From Acidobacteriota bacterium (GTDB lineage Bacteria > Acidobacteriota > Blastocatellia > Chloracidobacteriales > JADJPF01), in the NCBI GenBank assembly GCA_016213785.1, contig JACQZQ010000089.1, forward strand, positions 1 to 57,843: 57,843 nt of DNA, written 5' to 3'. Shown here in pieces: positions 48,201-55,572 of this stretch; position 1 is the first letter of the stretch; every line of letters starts with the position of its first letter. The notes under the pieces were generated by a model. That model made no database searches. It was not told where the DNA came from and saw only the letters and a program-made list of their open reading frames with translations. Both the position numbers and the translations under genes were made by a program.

Positions 48201-48243
48201 GGACTATTATTTTAAACAAAATGCTTGCTATAATACGGGGCAT
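45241..48243 (-). CDS. TonB-dependent (Oar-like) outer-membrane receptor
   Basis: From ATG 48243 the product is exactly 1000 residues; AGAGGA lies just upstream, and the longer frame back to 48312 adds 23 residues in front of the signal peptide, so it is not used. After a signal peptide ending near VMA/QS comes a carboxypeptidase-regulatory beta domain (about residues 30-115, LTGRITDEGGAALPGATISV). A plug domain follows (FNGQSARFNNITIDGLSNND, FGRSLGGIVNIVTKGGSNQY), then a long beta-barrel ending in a C-terminal Phe (FGFRLFF). Such receptors import large substrates or export proteins in Acidobacteriota and Myxococcota. The substrate is unknown, and no dedicated SusD is adjacent. Confidence 0.9.
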   Translation of the reverse strand: MPRIIASILFKIIVLLVSTLPLLVMAQSVGSTSSALTGRITDEGGAALPGATISVKQKDTNLSREVISADDGIYFIGQLPPGTYTVIVSSDGFKSVTGEVSLLLGVASNTDFILPIGVTSDIVEIIANDTPQETTESSTNIDKDKIEVLPINRRDFLDFALTAARVTPDRVPVQGVTATSGLSFNGQSARFNNITIDGLSNNDIGSGSVRATFSQEAVQEFQIISDNFSAEFGRSLGGIVNIVTKGGSNQYHGSLFFLNRNDELSARDAFATFKPDFKQYQFGATFSGPLKKDKIFFFTSFERLTVKQNAVVTISNDSVRAARQQGFLIRNGSVPFSVANTTLLGRIDARINPNDTLYVRYNFGSSYNGSFKPFGGLTSEENGSIQDLTDNTVVFNNVYVKPSLGLINETRFLYGHRDQDVVQFDRGPGVSVTAPEGTIFFGSFATNQPRLEEIYQIVNNVSLTKGRNALKFGIDFSYTGLPDKKSRVPFLDQGNGTFSAIDFTALTGIPNLPTLSGIQAFDPAARTPAQLAFLKAASALLPTLVPGFPANVALADIPLPLIYAQGFGDTSLEVPSKFFSAFVQDDFRLKPNLLLKAGLRYDINRVRFMPDNSGNFSPRLAFAYRPLKLPKLTVRGSYGLFFSTPLVGVSFLSEPSRSGVLKILVIPFPFSILPFNLPNRQFTPSNNLPSGFQFEPQLSQFFQFDPNIRNTYAQQGNFGLDYLISNRTVASISYTYVRGLKLFTTRQINPVVRPQADLLTSLRIGRSDPTTGQISQFENAYDSYYNALTLAINRRFTRGFGVLVSYTFSKAIDNVFDLRTDVVDKALDPLKPGDERSLSVQDVRSRFVLSGIWDLNFTRNPFLRDFQISSIISLNSGRPYNLLAGTDLNQNGDAGDGDRPLFQGVSLPRNAGITTGFANVDVRLSRIVALKENFKILGFFEAFNLFNRVNFSEIDRTFSPDLQGNFQLPNRDGSRFTAPASRARNAFAPRQFQFGFRLFF

Positions 48244-48395
48244 AATGTCCTCTTTTCTTTGGTTTTTATTAATAGAATAAGGCTTTGAGTATACAAAATT
48301 TCTTGTCCTCAATCTACTTAGCTAAAATACGTGGAGAAAAGTTATTTAAAAAGTTTTTTGGTAGAAAATAAATATATTGTGATCTGATTATTGTC

Positions 48396-49193
48396 ATGAA
48401 AATAAATGTATGTATTGCAGGGGCTAGTGGGTGGGTTGGAAAACCTCTTTGCTTAGCTTTATCCTCAACAAATGATTTAAATCTTGTTGGTGCTGTTTCT
48501 AGGACAAATAAAGGCACTAGCCTAAAAGATTTTTTTAATAAAGAAAGTTTTGAGCTAAATTTTAGTGAATCAGTAGAAGAAGCTCTTAAAGTTCCTACGG
48601 ATGTTTTAATCGATTACACAAAGGCAGATGTAGTTAAAGCCAATGTAATCACAGCTATTTGCAAAGGAGTTTCTGTTGTTATAGGCTCTTCTGGGTTAAC
48701 GGATGAAGATTTTGTTGAGATTAATAAGTTAGCTATTGAGCATAATGTAGGCGTAATAGCTGCTGGTAATTTTGCCATTACTGCTGTTTTATTACAACGT
48801 TTTGCTTGTGAGGCAGCAAAATACTTATCTCATTGGGAAATAATTGACTATGCGTCAGATAATAAAAAGGATGCCCCAAGCGGTACAACACGCGAATTAG
48901 CTTATCGACTTTCAGAAATTAGAAAACCTGAGCTTACTCACCCAATTTCTCAAACAATTGGAGAAAGAGATAGTCGAGGAACAACATTAAATGGAATTCA
49001 GATTCATTCTTTGCGCCTTCCTAGTTACGTTATCAGTGTTGAAGCAATATTTGGTGCAAAAGATGAGCGTTTAACAATCCGCCATGATGCTGGAACAGGA
49101 GCAGAGCCTTATATAGAAGGTACTCTTTTAGCCGTTCGTAAAGTTAAAAATTATGTTGGGTTAATTAGAGGTTTAGATAAGATAATGTCTTGA
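48396..49193 (+). CDS. dapB: Dihydrodipicolinate reductase-like protein, atypical
   Basis: DapB reduces 4-hydroxy-tetrahydrodipicolinate for lysine and diaminopimelate synthesis. The 265-residue product has an NAD(P)-binding start (IAGASGWVGKPL instead of GxxGRMG) and the C-terminal DAPSGT (159-164). The usual active-site motif with His159 and His160 of Escherichia coli is replaced by YASDN (152-156): Ala153 and Ser154 stand where the histidines are, while Lys157 corresponds to the conserved Lys163. Other motifs (AAGNFAITAVLL, VVIGSSGLT) also diverge. It may represent a variant DapB branch or an enzyme with another substrate. No other lysine genes are adjacent, and no clear ribosome binding site is seen. 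Confidence 0.75.
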   Translation: MKINVCIAGASGWVGKPLCLALSSTNDLNLVGAVSRTNKGTSLKDFFNKESFELNFSESVEEALKVPTDVLIDYTKADVVKANVITAICKGVSVVIGSSGLTDEDFVEINKLAIEHNVGVIAAGNFAITAVLLQRFACEAAKYLSHWEIIDYASDNKKDAPSGTTRELAYRLSEIRKPELTHPISQTIGERDSRGTTLNGIQIHSLRLPSYVISVEAIFGAKDERLTIRHDAGTGAEPYIEGTLLAVRKVKNYVGLIRGLDKIMS

Positions 49194-49257
49194 GATGGAT
49201 TAGCTGATATTAAAACCCTTAAGTAGTTTTTAGCTAGTTCAAATAGCTTCTATCTAA

Positions 49258-49286
49258 TTGACAGGCTAGAGTTTATCAGGTATAAA
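49258..49286 (+). promoter_or_regulatory. Near-consensus sigma70 promoter of the RiPP operon
   Basis: A perfect TTGACA (49258-49263) is separated by 17 bases from TATAAA (49281-49286), a one-mismatch -10 box. Transcription should start near 49293. It is the closest to consensus that I noticed in the window and lies about 96 bases upstream of the precursor ATG. Confidence 0.7.
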
Positions 49287-49288
49287 TT

Positions 49289-49339
49289 TATCGCAATTAG
49301 ATTGTGATTAGATTGTGATTAGATTGCAGTTAGATTATC
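49289..49339 (+). repeat. 11-bp tandem repeat in the RiPP leader
   Basis: Successive 11-base units read TATCGCAATTA, GATTGTGATTA, GATTGTGATTA, GATTGCAGTTA and a partial GATTATC. The array covers the predicted transcription start and first 45 bases of the message. The spacing is about one helical turn, so it could bind a regulator on one face of the DNA or act at RNA level. Confidence 0.75.
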
Positions 49340-49381
49340 AAAATTTTATTCCAAACAAAAAGTTTAAAGGATGCAAAAATA

Positions 49382-49687
49382 ATGAATCGTAGAGATTTTG
49401 CTAAACTTATGTTAAGTGCTGCTATTGCTGGTATGGTTTCTGGAACAGAAGTAGAAGCTGCTAGTCGTCGTCGCCGCCGTAAAAAGAAGTCTGCTAGTAC
49501 TCATAACAACCCAAACTCTAATACTCACAACACTAATAATTCTGATAATTCTGAAAAGAGCAGTTGTAAAGGGACAAGTAGCTGTAAAGGAACAAATAGT
49601 TGTAAAGGAAAAGAAGCTGGAAAAAGTAGTTGTAAGGGATCTGGTAGTTGCAAAGGAAAAAGTAGCTGTAAAAACCCTAAACAATAA
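49382..49687 (+). CDS. Predicted MNIO-modified RiPP precursor peptide
   Basis: The 101-residue product is small, has no known enzyme domain, and lies directly before a DUF692/DUF2063 pair. Residues 1-27 form a Tat-like signal peptide (NRRDF, hydrophobic core, EVEAA). Residues 29-36 are five Arg and three Lys. A Ser/Asn/Thr-rich spacer (37-60) leads to a core with six cysteines, all in Ser-Cys-Lys: Cys62, 68, 74, then after a four-residue insert Cys84, 90, 96. Five are followed by Gly and the last by Asn. By analogy with bufferin and Hvf precursors, the Cys side chains are the likely modification sites. AAGGA lies 10 bases before the ATG. Standard BufA (DUF2282) features are absent. Confidence 0.85.
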   Translation: MNRRDFAKLMLSAAIAGMVSGTEVEAASRRRRRKKKSASTHNNPNSNTHNTNNSDNSEKSSCKGTSSCKGTNSCKGKEAGKSSCKGSGSCKGKSSCKNPKQ

Positions 49688-49768
49688 ATTCTTAAACCCC
49701 GGATAGAATCCTAGGGAACTTAAACTTAAATTAAATTAATAATCTTTCTTTCCAATGGAATTAACCTT

Positions 49769-50620
49769 ATGTCAAAAAATCGATGGAATTTCCCAGACTT
49801 AGGCTATGGTATTGGCCTTCGTACAGTACATTATCCAACTATTTTAGAAGAAAGCCCTGCAATAGATTGGTTTGAGATTATCTCAGAAAATTATATGGAT
49901 ACAAAAGGTAGACCAATATATATCTTAGATAAAATTGCTGAAAAATATCCTATAGTTATGCATGGTGTTTCTATGTCTATAGGAAGCACTGATCCTCTTG
50001 ATATACCTTACTTAAAGAAATTAAAAGAGTTAGCAAATCGAGTTAAAGCTCTTTGGGTTTCAGATCATCTTTGTTGGTCAGGCGTTGCAGGAACAAATAT
50101 TCATGATTTGCTTCCAATGCCTTATAATGAAGAATCATTAAAATATACTATTTCTCGTGTAAAACAAGTTTCTGAAATTCTAGAACGACCATTAATTTTA
50201 GAAAACCCCTCTGCTTATATTGAATTTACCAGTTCTGATATTACTGAATGGGATTTTCTAGTCGCTTTAACTAAAGAATCTGACTGTGGGCTTTTACTAG
50301 ATGTAAATAATGTATATGTAAGCTCTTTTAATCATGGTTTTGATCCTAATGAATATATAGATGCTATTCCTAGTGATAGAGTAGTGCAATATCACCTAGC
50401 AGGCCATACTAATAAGGGCACTCATATTATTGATACACATAGCGATTATGTAATAGACCAAGTTTGGCAGCTTTATGAAAGATCATGTCAGCATACTGGA
50501 GGTAGAGCAACGCTTGTAGAATGGGATGATGAGATTCCAGCTTTTGAAGTAGTTCATGCAGAAGTCTTAAAAGCAAAAGCCTATCGTAAGCAGCCAGAAG
50601 TAGCAATGGTGGGGGTTTAA
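49769..50620 (+). CDS. DUF692 multinuclear non-heme iron oxygenase (MNIO), BufB/HvfB-like
   Basis: MNIO enzymes use two or three iron ions to oxidise Cys residues of ribosomal peptides, as in MbnB, TglH, BufB and HvfB. The 283-residue product has a TIM-barrel metal site: Glu40 (WFEIISENYM), His65 (MHGVSMSIG), His100 (SDHLCW), Glu145-Asn146 (LENPSAY), Asp178-Asn180 (LLDVNNVYVSS), His209 and His213 (HLAGHT), His224 (DTHSDY) and Glu251 (LVEWDDEIP). All expected ligands seem present. It follows the precursor by 81 bases and overlaps the partner gene by one base, so the three genes form an operon. Substrate is inferred from context. Confidence 0.93.
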   Translation: MSKNRWNFPDLGYGIGLRTVHYPTILEESPAIDWFEIISENYMDTKGRPIYILDKIAEKYPIVMHGVSMSIGSTDPLDIPYLKKLKELANRVKALWVSDHLCWSGVAGTNIHDLLPMPYNEESLKYTISRVKQVSEILERPLILENPSAYIEFTSSDITEWDFLVALTKESDCGLLLDVNNVYVSSFNHGFDPNEYIDAIPSDRVVQYHLAGHTNKGTHIIDTHSDYVIDQVWQLYERSCQHTGGRATLVEWDDEIPAFEVVHAEVLKAKAYRKQPEVAMVGV

Positions 50621-51471
50621 TGGACAAAGAAAATTTACAAGTAGGACTTGAACGCTTTCAACGCTGGATGTCTGCGGCAATAATGTATAAAGGAACAGAT
50701 AACCAAGCTCTTAAATCTACCGAGGTTGAAAAAGAACTCCCCTGGGCTGAAGCCTTAAAATTTATTAAACCATCTAAAACCCTAACTCAAATAGAACGCA
50801 TAGGGCTTTATCGCTCAATGTATATACTTAGGCTAGTAGATGTATTAAAAATAGATTTCCCTTCTATTGCAGCCTACTTAGGCGATGATGATTATTATGA
50901 TTTTGTTGAGCGTTATTTACAGGTTTATCCTTCACGCAGCTATAACTTAAATAATTTAAGTTACGATGTCCCAGATTTTATTAAAACTGCTCCAAAAATT
51001 AAAAATAGAGCATTTCTTTATGAACTAGCTTCGCTAGAATTAATGCTTAGTCATATTTTTAATGTTGAGGAAACACCCCTTTTAACTAAAGAAGATGTTG
51101 CTGCTATTACTGCTGAAGTTTGGGAAACAGCTAAAATTATCCCTATAAAGGCATTCCATTTGTTTGCTTTTAAGCATAATACTAATGCTTATTTAGAAGC
51201 AGTTCAAAATGAGGTAAAACCTCCTAAAGTTAAAAAACAAGATACTTGGCTAGCCGTTTATCGCCGTAATTATAAGCTTTGGAGACTTCCATTAAGTTAT
51301 GATGCTTATAATATGCTTAGTGATATTGTAGCAGGCAAAACCTTAGGTGATGCAATTGTTAATGCAATTGAAAAATCTAGTGAATCTCAAGAAGTTTTAC
51401 AAGGGCAAGTCTTTAACTGGTTTCAATCATGGGTTAAAGAAGGCTTTTTCCAAAAAATAGAAACACCCTGA
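50620..51471 (+). CDS. DUF2063-type MNIO partner protein, BufC/HvfC-like
   Basis: The 283-residue product has the DUF2063 N-terminal domain signature: GLYRSMYILRLVDVLKIDFP, then LGDDDYYDFVERYL and YPSRSYNLNNLSYDVPDFI. These partner proteins bind the precursor leader and present it to the MNIO enzyme (MbnC, BufC, HvfC). The C-terminal part (about 150-283) is more variable, as is usual. The start ATG shares one base with the MNIO stop (TAATG), giving translational coupling and roughly equal expression. It is followed immediately by a perfect inverted-repeat terminator. No DoxX, transporter or sigma factor gene is seen next to it. Confidence 0.9.
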   Translation: MDKENLQVGLERFQRWMSAAIMYKGTDNQALKSTEVEKELPWAEALKFIKPSKTLTQIERIGLYRSMYILRLVDVLKIDFPSIAAYLGDDDYYDFVERYLQVYPSRSYNLNNLSYDVPDFIKTAPKIKNRAFLYELASLELMLSHIFNVEETPLLTKEDVAAITAEVWETAKIIPIKAFHLFAFKHNTNAYLEAVQNEVKPPKVKKQDTWLAVYRRNYKLWRLPLSYDAYNMLSDIVAGKTLGDAIVNAIEKSSESQEVLQGQVFNWFQSWVKEGFFQKIETP

Positions 51472-51510
51472 ATTAATAGGTAGCAATTTTGCTACCTATT
51501 AATTTTATTA
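51471..51510 (+). terminator. Terminator of the RiPP operon
   Basis: AATTAATAGGTAGCAA (51471-51486) and TTGCTACCTATTAATT (51489-51504) form a perfect 16-bp inverted repeat that begins within the stop codon of the partner gene. A short T-rich tract (TTATTA) follows. It closes the operon. Confidence 0.8.
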
Positions 51511-51585
51511 ACCTCTTGTTAAATCCACTTTTAGGTAGAGTAGACTTAATAAAAACACTTCTAAAAATCTTTTCCCTCTCTTTAA

Positions 51586-51613
51586 TTGCGCTTAATTAAG
51601 TTGGTGATATAAT
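51586..51613 (+). promoter_or_regulatory. Candidate promoter of the REC-DnaJ gene
   Basis: TTGCGC (51586-51591) and a perfect TATAAT (51608-51613) are 16 bases apart, upstream of the ATG at 51670. It follows the RiPP-operon terminator and would give the next gene its own transcript. Confidence 0.45.
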
Positions 51614-51669
51614 ATTTTTTCCTAGGTTTATTACTTTTGACAAAATTCCTTTTCCAAGGATCAATAAAA

Positions 51670-53688
51670 ATGTCTAAGCCATTTAACGAAGTAGATGGAA
51701 AAGAGTCTTTACCTGGCAAAGTATTGATTTTAAGCGCTGATGAAACTAGTGCAATCGCTTGCCAAGAACGCCTTGAGCAAGAGCATTTTTATGTAAAGTA
51801 TAAAAATAATCTAAGAGATGCTTTAGAAGAAGTTAATGGTACTATTTATCAAGCAGTTATAACAGACTTTATCCTTCCTGATGCTGATGCTTTGGCTGTC
51901 CTAGACACTGTTAAAGAAAAATCTAAAGATACAATTGTAATAGTTATTACTGATGAAACAGGGGAGCTTTTATTATTAAAAGCAATGAATGCAGGAGCAA
52001 GTTATTGTATTCCTAAAGTCTCAGGTTATAGAGAACAACTTCCTTACTTAATTAAACTTAGTCTTGAACAACAGCTTGCTTTTAAGGCAGCTGAGAGTGC
52101 TGTTAGTCTTGCTAGCCAATCTACAACAAAAAAATTCTCTTCCCAAACAAGCCTTTCAGCCTTTATTGAGTACAAAGGGCAACTTAGCAATACTACTATG
52201 CCCCGATTAATGAGGGCATTCTATCAGCAACAATTAACAGGAGCATTACGAGTCTCTAAAGACGGACAGATTACAAGCTTTTATTTTGTTGATGGAGCAA
52301 TTGCTTTTGCTCGTAGTCCTGAGTCTGAAACTCTACTAGGAGAAAAATTAGTAAATCAAAGAAAAATTTCTCAAGTAGACCTTGACGCAATTTGTAAATT
52401 AATGAGCGATTCAGGTTATAACTTTACTAGAGCTATTACTAAACTAGGTTTAATGTCACTAGAAGAGTTAAAACCTTTACTTGTTAATCAAGTCTTAAAA
52501 TTAGTCTACTCAGCTTTTGAATGGACAGAAGGAGATTTTATTTTTGAGCTAGGAGTTAAGCTTGAGAATGAAATACTCTTATCGCTTTCAACAGCAGATG
52601 TTATTTTTGCTAGTATTCGCCGCTTAAAAAGTCGTAGTTTATTAGAAAAATGGTTAGGTGATTGCGAAAGAGTACTAATTCCTACCTCAGATTTACTATC
52701 ACTTTTTCAAGCTTTAACCTTACAGCCAAATGAAATAAGCGTAATTGAAAAAATTGATAAACCTATGTCAATAAACCAATTACTAACACTAATAGACTTA
52801 GATCCAGAAACAGCATTAAGAACAATTTGTGGGCTAATAGAAACAGGAATGTTAGTTCCTTTTGAGGCTAAAGCAGAACGCTTAATTGTTGAAGTTTCAA
52901 AGTTTGCTGAGTTTTTTGAAGACATACCACTAGCATCTGATTTTGATGCACGTTCAGCAGCAGAATTTTGTTATGAAGTTGAATCATTACTACAAAAATT
53001 TAGATTTTGTGATCATTACGCAGTGCTAGATGTTGGGCGTAAAAGTAGTAAAGAGCAAATAACAAATGCTTTTCGCGAGGTAGCAAAAAAATTTCATCCA
53101 GATAGACACTCTCAACTCTCTAGCTATCACTTAAACTTAAAAACTGACCTTAAAACTATTTTTGAACGCGTTGCAGAAGCCTATTACACTTTAACAGACG
53201 ATAAAAGACGTTCTGCTTATGACCTTACATTAAAATCCATTTCTACAATTGCAAAAGGTACAGGACATTTTGTTGATGGGAAGGCAAGCGCTGAACTTGG
53301 TCAATCTCATCATGGTACTAAACCTTTGCCTCCTTTCATTCCTGGGATGCCTGGAAGCGATGAGTATGAAGTAGCACAAGATTTTTATCGTAAACGTGAT
53401 TTTGATATGGCTAGAAAAATGCTTCTAGAAGCTGTAGCAGAAGCTCCTTCTAATGCTGAATACCAAGTGGCTTTAGCTCGCAGCTCACTAAAATTACCTG
53501 AGCATATTCGACAGGCTGAAACTGCCTACTTAAAAGCTATAGAACTTGCTCCAAGAAATTCTGAATATTGTGCAGAACTAGGACTTTTCTATCAACGTTT
53601 CTCACAAACTGCCCAAGCTAGAACTATGTTTAAGCGTGCTCTAGAATTAGATCCTAATAATCCAATTGCCTTACGAGTAAATATGTAA
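51670..53688 (+). CDS. REC-DUF4388-DnaJ-TPR multidomain protein
   Basis: The 672-residue product joins four modules. A CheY-like receiver (about residues 15-130) has the phospho-acceptor Asp66 (VITDFILPD). A DUF4388/PATAN domain (about 165-325) carries LTGALRVSKDG and FYFVDGAIAFARSP. A DnaJ domain (about 448-515) has HPD at 476-478, the Hsp70-activating motif. TPR repeats end the protein (from about 560). The start is ATG 51670, ten bases after AAGGA; a TTG at 51637 lacks such a site. It may connect a phosphorelay to a chaperone or scaffold. No histidine kinase is adjacent. Confidence 0.85.
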   Translation: MSKPFNEVDGKESLPGKVLILSADETSAIACQERLEQEHFYVKYKNNLRDALEEVNGTIYQAVITDFILPDADALAVLDTVKEKSKDTIVIVITDETGELLLLKAMNAGASYCIPKVSGYREQLPYLIKLSLEQQLAFKAAESAVSLASQSTTKKFSSQTSLSAFIEYKGQLSNTTMPRLMRAFYQQQLTGALRVSKDGQITSFYFVDGAIAFARSPESETLLGEKLVNQRKISQVDLDAICKLMSDSGYNFTRAITKLGLMSLEELKPLLVNQVLKLVYSAFEWTEGDFIFELGVKLENEILLSLSTADVIFASIRRLKSRSLLEKWLGDCERVLIPTSDLLSLFQALTLQPNEISVIEKIDKPMSINQLLTLIDLDPETALRTICGLIETGMLVPFEAKAERLIVEVSKFAEFFEDIPLASDFDARSAAEFCYEVESLLQKFRFCDHYAVLDVGRKSSKEQITNAFREVAKKFHPDRHSQLSSYHLNLKTDLKTIFERVAEAYYTLTDDKRRSAYDLTLKSISTIAKGTGHFVDGKASAELGQSHHGTKPLPPFIPGMPGSDEYEVAQDFYRKRDFDMARKMLLEAVAEAPSNAEYQVALARSSLKLPEHIRQAETAYLKAIELAPRNSEYCAELGLFYQRFSQTAQARTMFKRALELDPNNPIALRVNM

Positions 53689-53724
53689 AACGCTTATACT
53701 TAGAGAGTAGGAGATAGATTTAGA

Positions 53725-54642
53725 GTGCTTAAGCTCACTGTAGATGACCACCATGAAATCTTTATACATTCTTGGCCTATTGATTCACCTAGTAAAGTTT
53801 TATTAATTGCTCATGGTATGGCTGAACATGGCGCAAGGTATCAAACTCTAGCAACATTTCTTAATAACTATGGAATATCTGTTTATGCTATTGATCATAG
53901 AGGTCATGGTAAGTCTGTAAAAAGTGAGGATGAAATAGGACATTTTACACGTAACCCTTTAGATGATAGCTGGGAAAAAGTTATTGGAGATTTAGAAAAA
54001 ACTGTAAAATACCTTAAAACACTTTATCAAAATACCCCAATATTTTTATTAGGACATTCTATGGGGTCTTTTATTAGTCTTGGCTATGCAATACGTTATG
54101 GCAGTTCACTTAATGGGCTAATTCTTTCTGGTAGCAATTTCTCTCCAGCCTTTTTTTATCAATCTGCTCGCATTATTGCAGCTCTTGAAAGCCTAAGACA
54201 AGGAATTGAAGGCAAAAGCGACTTAATATCATTTCTTTCCTTTGGCTCATTTAATAAGAAATTTGAACCAGCACGTACAGAATTTGACTGGCTTAGCCGT
54301 GATCCTAATCAAGTAGATCTCTATATTAATGACCCACATTGTGGTTTTAAGCTAAGCAATAAGTCTTGGAAAGATTTGCTAGGAGGGCTAATTGAAATTT
54401 CAAAACAAGAAAATTTAGCGCGTATTCCTTCAAATCTCCCAGTCTATTTATTTGCAGGCGAACACGATCCTGTTGGTGGATTTGGTAAAGGTGTTAAACA
54501 GTTAGCTACTGAGCTTAGTACCTGTGGTATTACTAATCTAAAACTAAAACTCTACTCTGAAGGCAGGCATGAAATGATTAATGAAATTAACAAGAGTGAA
54601 GTTTTTCAAGATATTATTGATTGGATTAAAACTATTGTGTAA
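53725..54642 (+). CDS. Alpha/beta hydrolase, monoacylglycerol lipase-like
   Basis: The 305-residue product is a serine hydrolase of the lysophospholipase/monoglyceride lipase type: HGMAEHGARYQTLATFLNN near the start, DHRGHGKS, the nucleophile elbow GHSMGSFIS, the acid AGEHDPVGGFGKG, and the catalytic His in YSEGRHEMINE. The start is GTG 53725, supported by TAGGAGA about ten bases upstream. It likely hydrolyses acyl esters in the cytoplasm. It is separated by 36 bp from the REC-DnaJ gene and followed by an aldo/keto reductase. Confidence 0.88.
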   Translation: MLKLTVDDHHEIFIHSWPIDSPSKVLLIAHGMAEHGARYQTLATFLNNYGISVYAIDHRGHGKSVKSEDEIGHFTRNPLDDSWEKVIGDLEKTVKYLKTLYQNTPIFLLGHSMGSFISLGYAIRYGSSLNGLILSGSNFSPAFFYQSARIIAALESLRQGIEGKSDLISFLSFGSFNKKFEPARTEFDWLSRDPNQVDLYINDPHCGFKLSNKSWKDLLGGLIEISKQENLARIPSNLPVYLFAGEHDPVGGFGKGVKQLATELSTCGITNLKLKLYSEGRHEMINEINKSEVFQDIIDWIKTIV

Positions 54643-54695
54643 GACTAGAGTTATGTCTCTTCCCCATTAAAATCAAAAGCAATAAGGAAAAAAAT

Positions 54696-55532
54696 ATGTC
54701 AGATAAAAAAGTTTTTCAAGTTCCAGATTTTCTTTATGGAACAGCTTGGAAAGAAGATCGCACTACAACTTTAACCAAACTTGCACTTGAAATGGGCTTT
54801 AGAGCAATTGATACAGCAAATCAACGCCGCCATTATTTTGAAGCAGGAGTAGGCGAGGCATTAGCTTTAGCTTATCGCAATGGGACACTAAAACGCGAAG
54901 ACCTATTTTTACAGACAAAATTTACCTATCAACGAGGCCAAGATCATCGCTTGCCATATGACCCAAAAGCTAGCCTCTCTACTCAAGTTGCTCAGTCATT
55001 AAATAGCTCTTTTGAGCATTTAGGCACAAATTATATTGATAGTTTTGTACTCCATGGCCCTTCATCTGGCTATGGCTGGAGTGACTCAGATGCGGAAGTT
55101 TGGGAGACTATGAGAAAAGAACGCGACAAAGGACATATTAAGCTACTTGGTGTAAGTAATGTTTCTTTAGAGCATTTAGAAGAAATGGTTAGTATTCATA
55201 AAGAGATTCCTGCTTTTGTTCAAAATCGTTGTTATGCTCGTTTTGGCTGGGATCGTGGAGTTCGTGCATTTTGTAGAGAAAAAGGAATTATTTATCAAGG
55301 ATTTTCTCTTTTAACAGCTAATATAGAAGTATTACGTCATCCTTTAATCTTTAGTGTTGCTACAAAACTTCAAGCCACACCAGCACAAGTAATTTTTTGT
55401 TTTGCGCGTTTGATAGGAATGTTGCCTATGACAGGAACGTCTGATAGAGAGCATATGAAAGAAGATCTAGATAGCCTTAAACTCTCGCTCCCACAAGATG
55501 TTTTAGCTGCAATAGAAACTATTGCAGGTTAA
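54696..55532 (+). CDS. Aldo/keto reductase
   Basis: The 278-residue TIM-barrel oxidoreductase shows the usual tetrad: Asp in MGFRAIDTANQ, Tyr in RRHYFEAGVGEAL, Lys in LFLQTKFTYQ and His in SFVLHGPSS. KLLGVSNVS and TPAQVIFCFAR are further family signatures. It reduces carbonyl groups with NADPH; the substrate is unknown. Aldo/keto reductases often end near 280-320 residues, so the length is normal. The gap to the hydrolase is 53 bp. Confidence 0.88.
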   Translation: MSDKKVFQVPDFLYGTAWKEDRTTTLTKLALEMGFRAIDTANQRRHYFEAGVGEALALAYRNGTLKREDLFLQTKFTYQRGQDHRLPYDPKASLSTQVAQSLNSSFEHLGTNYIDSFVLHGPSSGYGWSDSDAEVWETMRKERDKGHIKLLGVSNVSLEHLEEMVSIHKEIPAFVQNRCYARFGWDRGVRAFCREKGIIYQGFSLLTANIEVLRHPLIFSVATKLQATPAQVIFCFARLIGMLPMTGTSDREHMKEDLDSLKLSLPQDVLAAIETIAG

Positions 55533-55572
55533 TAAGAAATTAGTAGATTAATAGCGAATTTTCTTCTGAGAA

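Noticed and set aside
48244-48312. Longer TonB receptor start
   Set aside because: Places 23 residues before the signal peptide and lacks a ribosome binding site; ATG 48243 has AGAGGA.
49412-49684. Antisense 90-codon open frame opposite the RiPP precursor
   Set aside because: Thr/Ser/Phe-rich translation that mirrors the repetitive SCK codons; the plus strand has promoter, RBS and Tat-like signal.
49561-49687. Metallothionein as the function of the Cys-rich protein
   Set aside because: Regular SCK spacing with a Tat-like leader and adjacent MNIO/DUF2063 genes fit a modified peptide better than an unmodified metallothionein, though metal binding is still possible.
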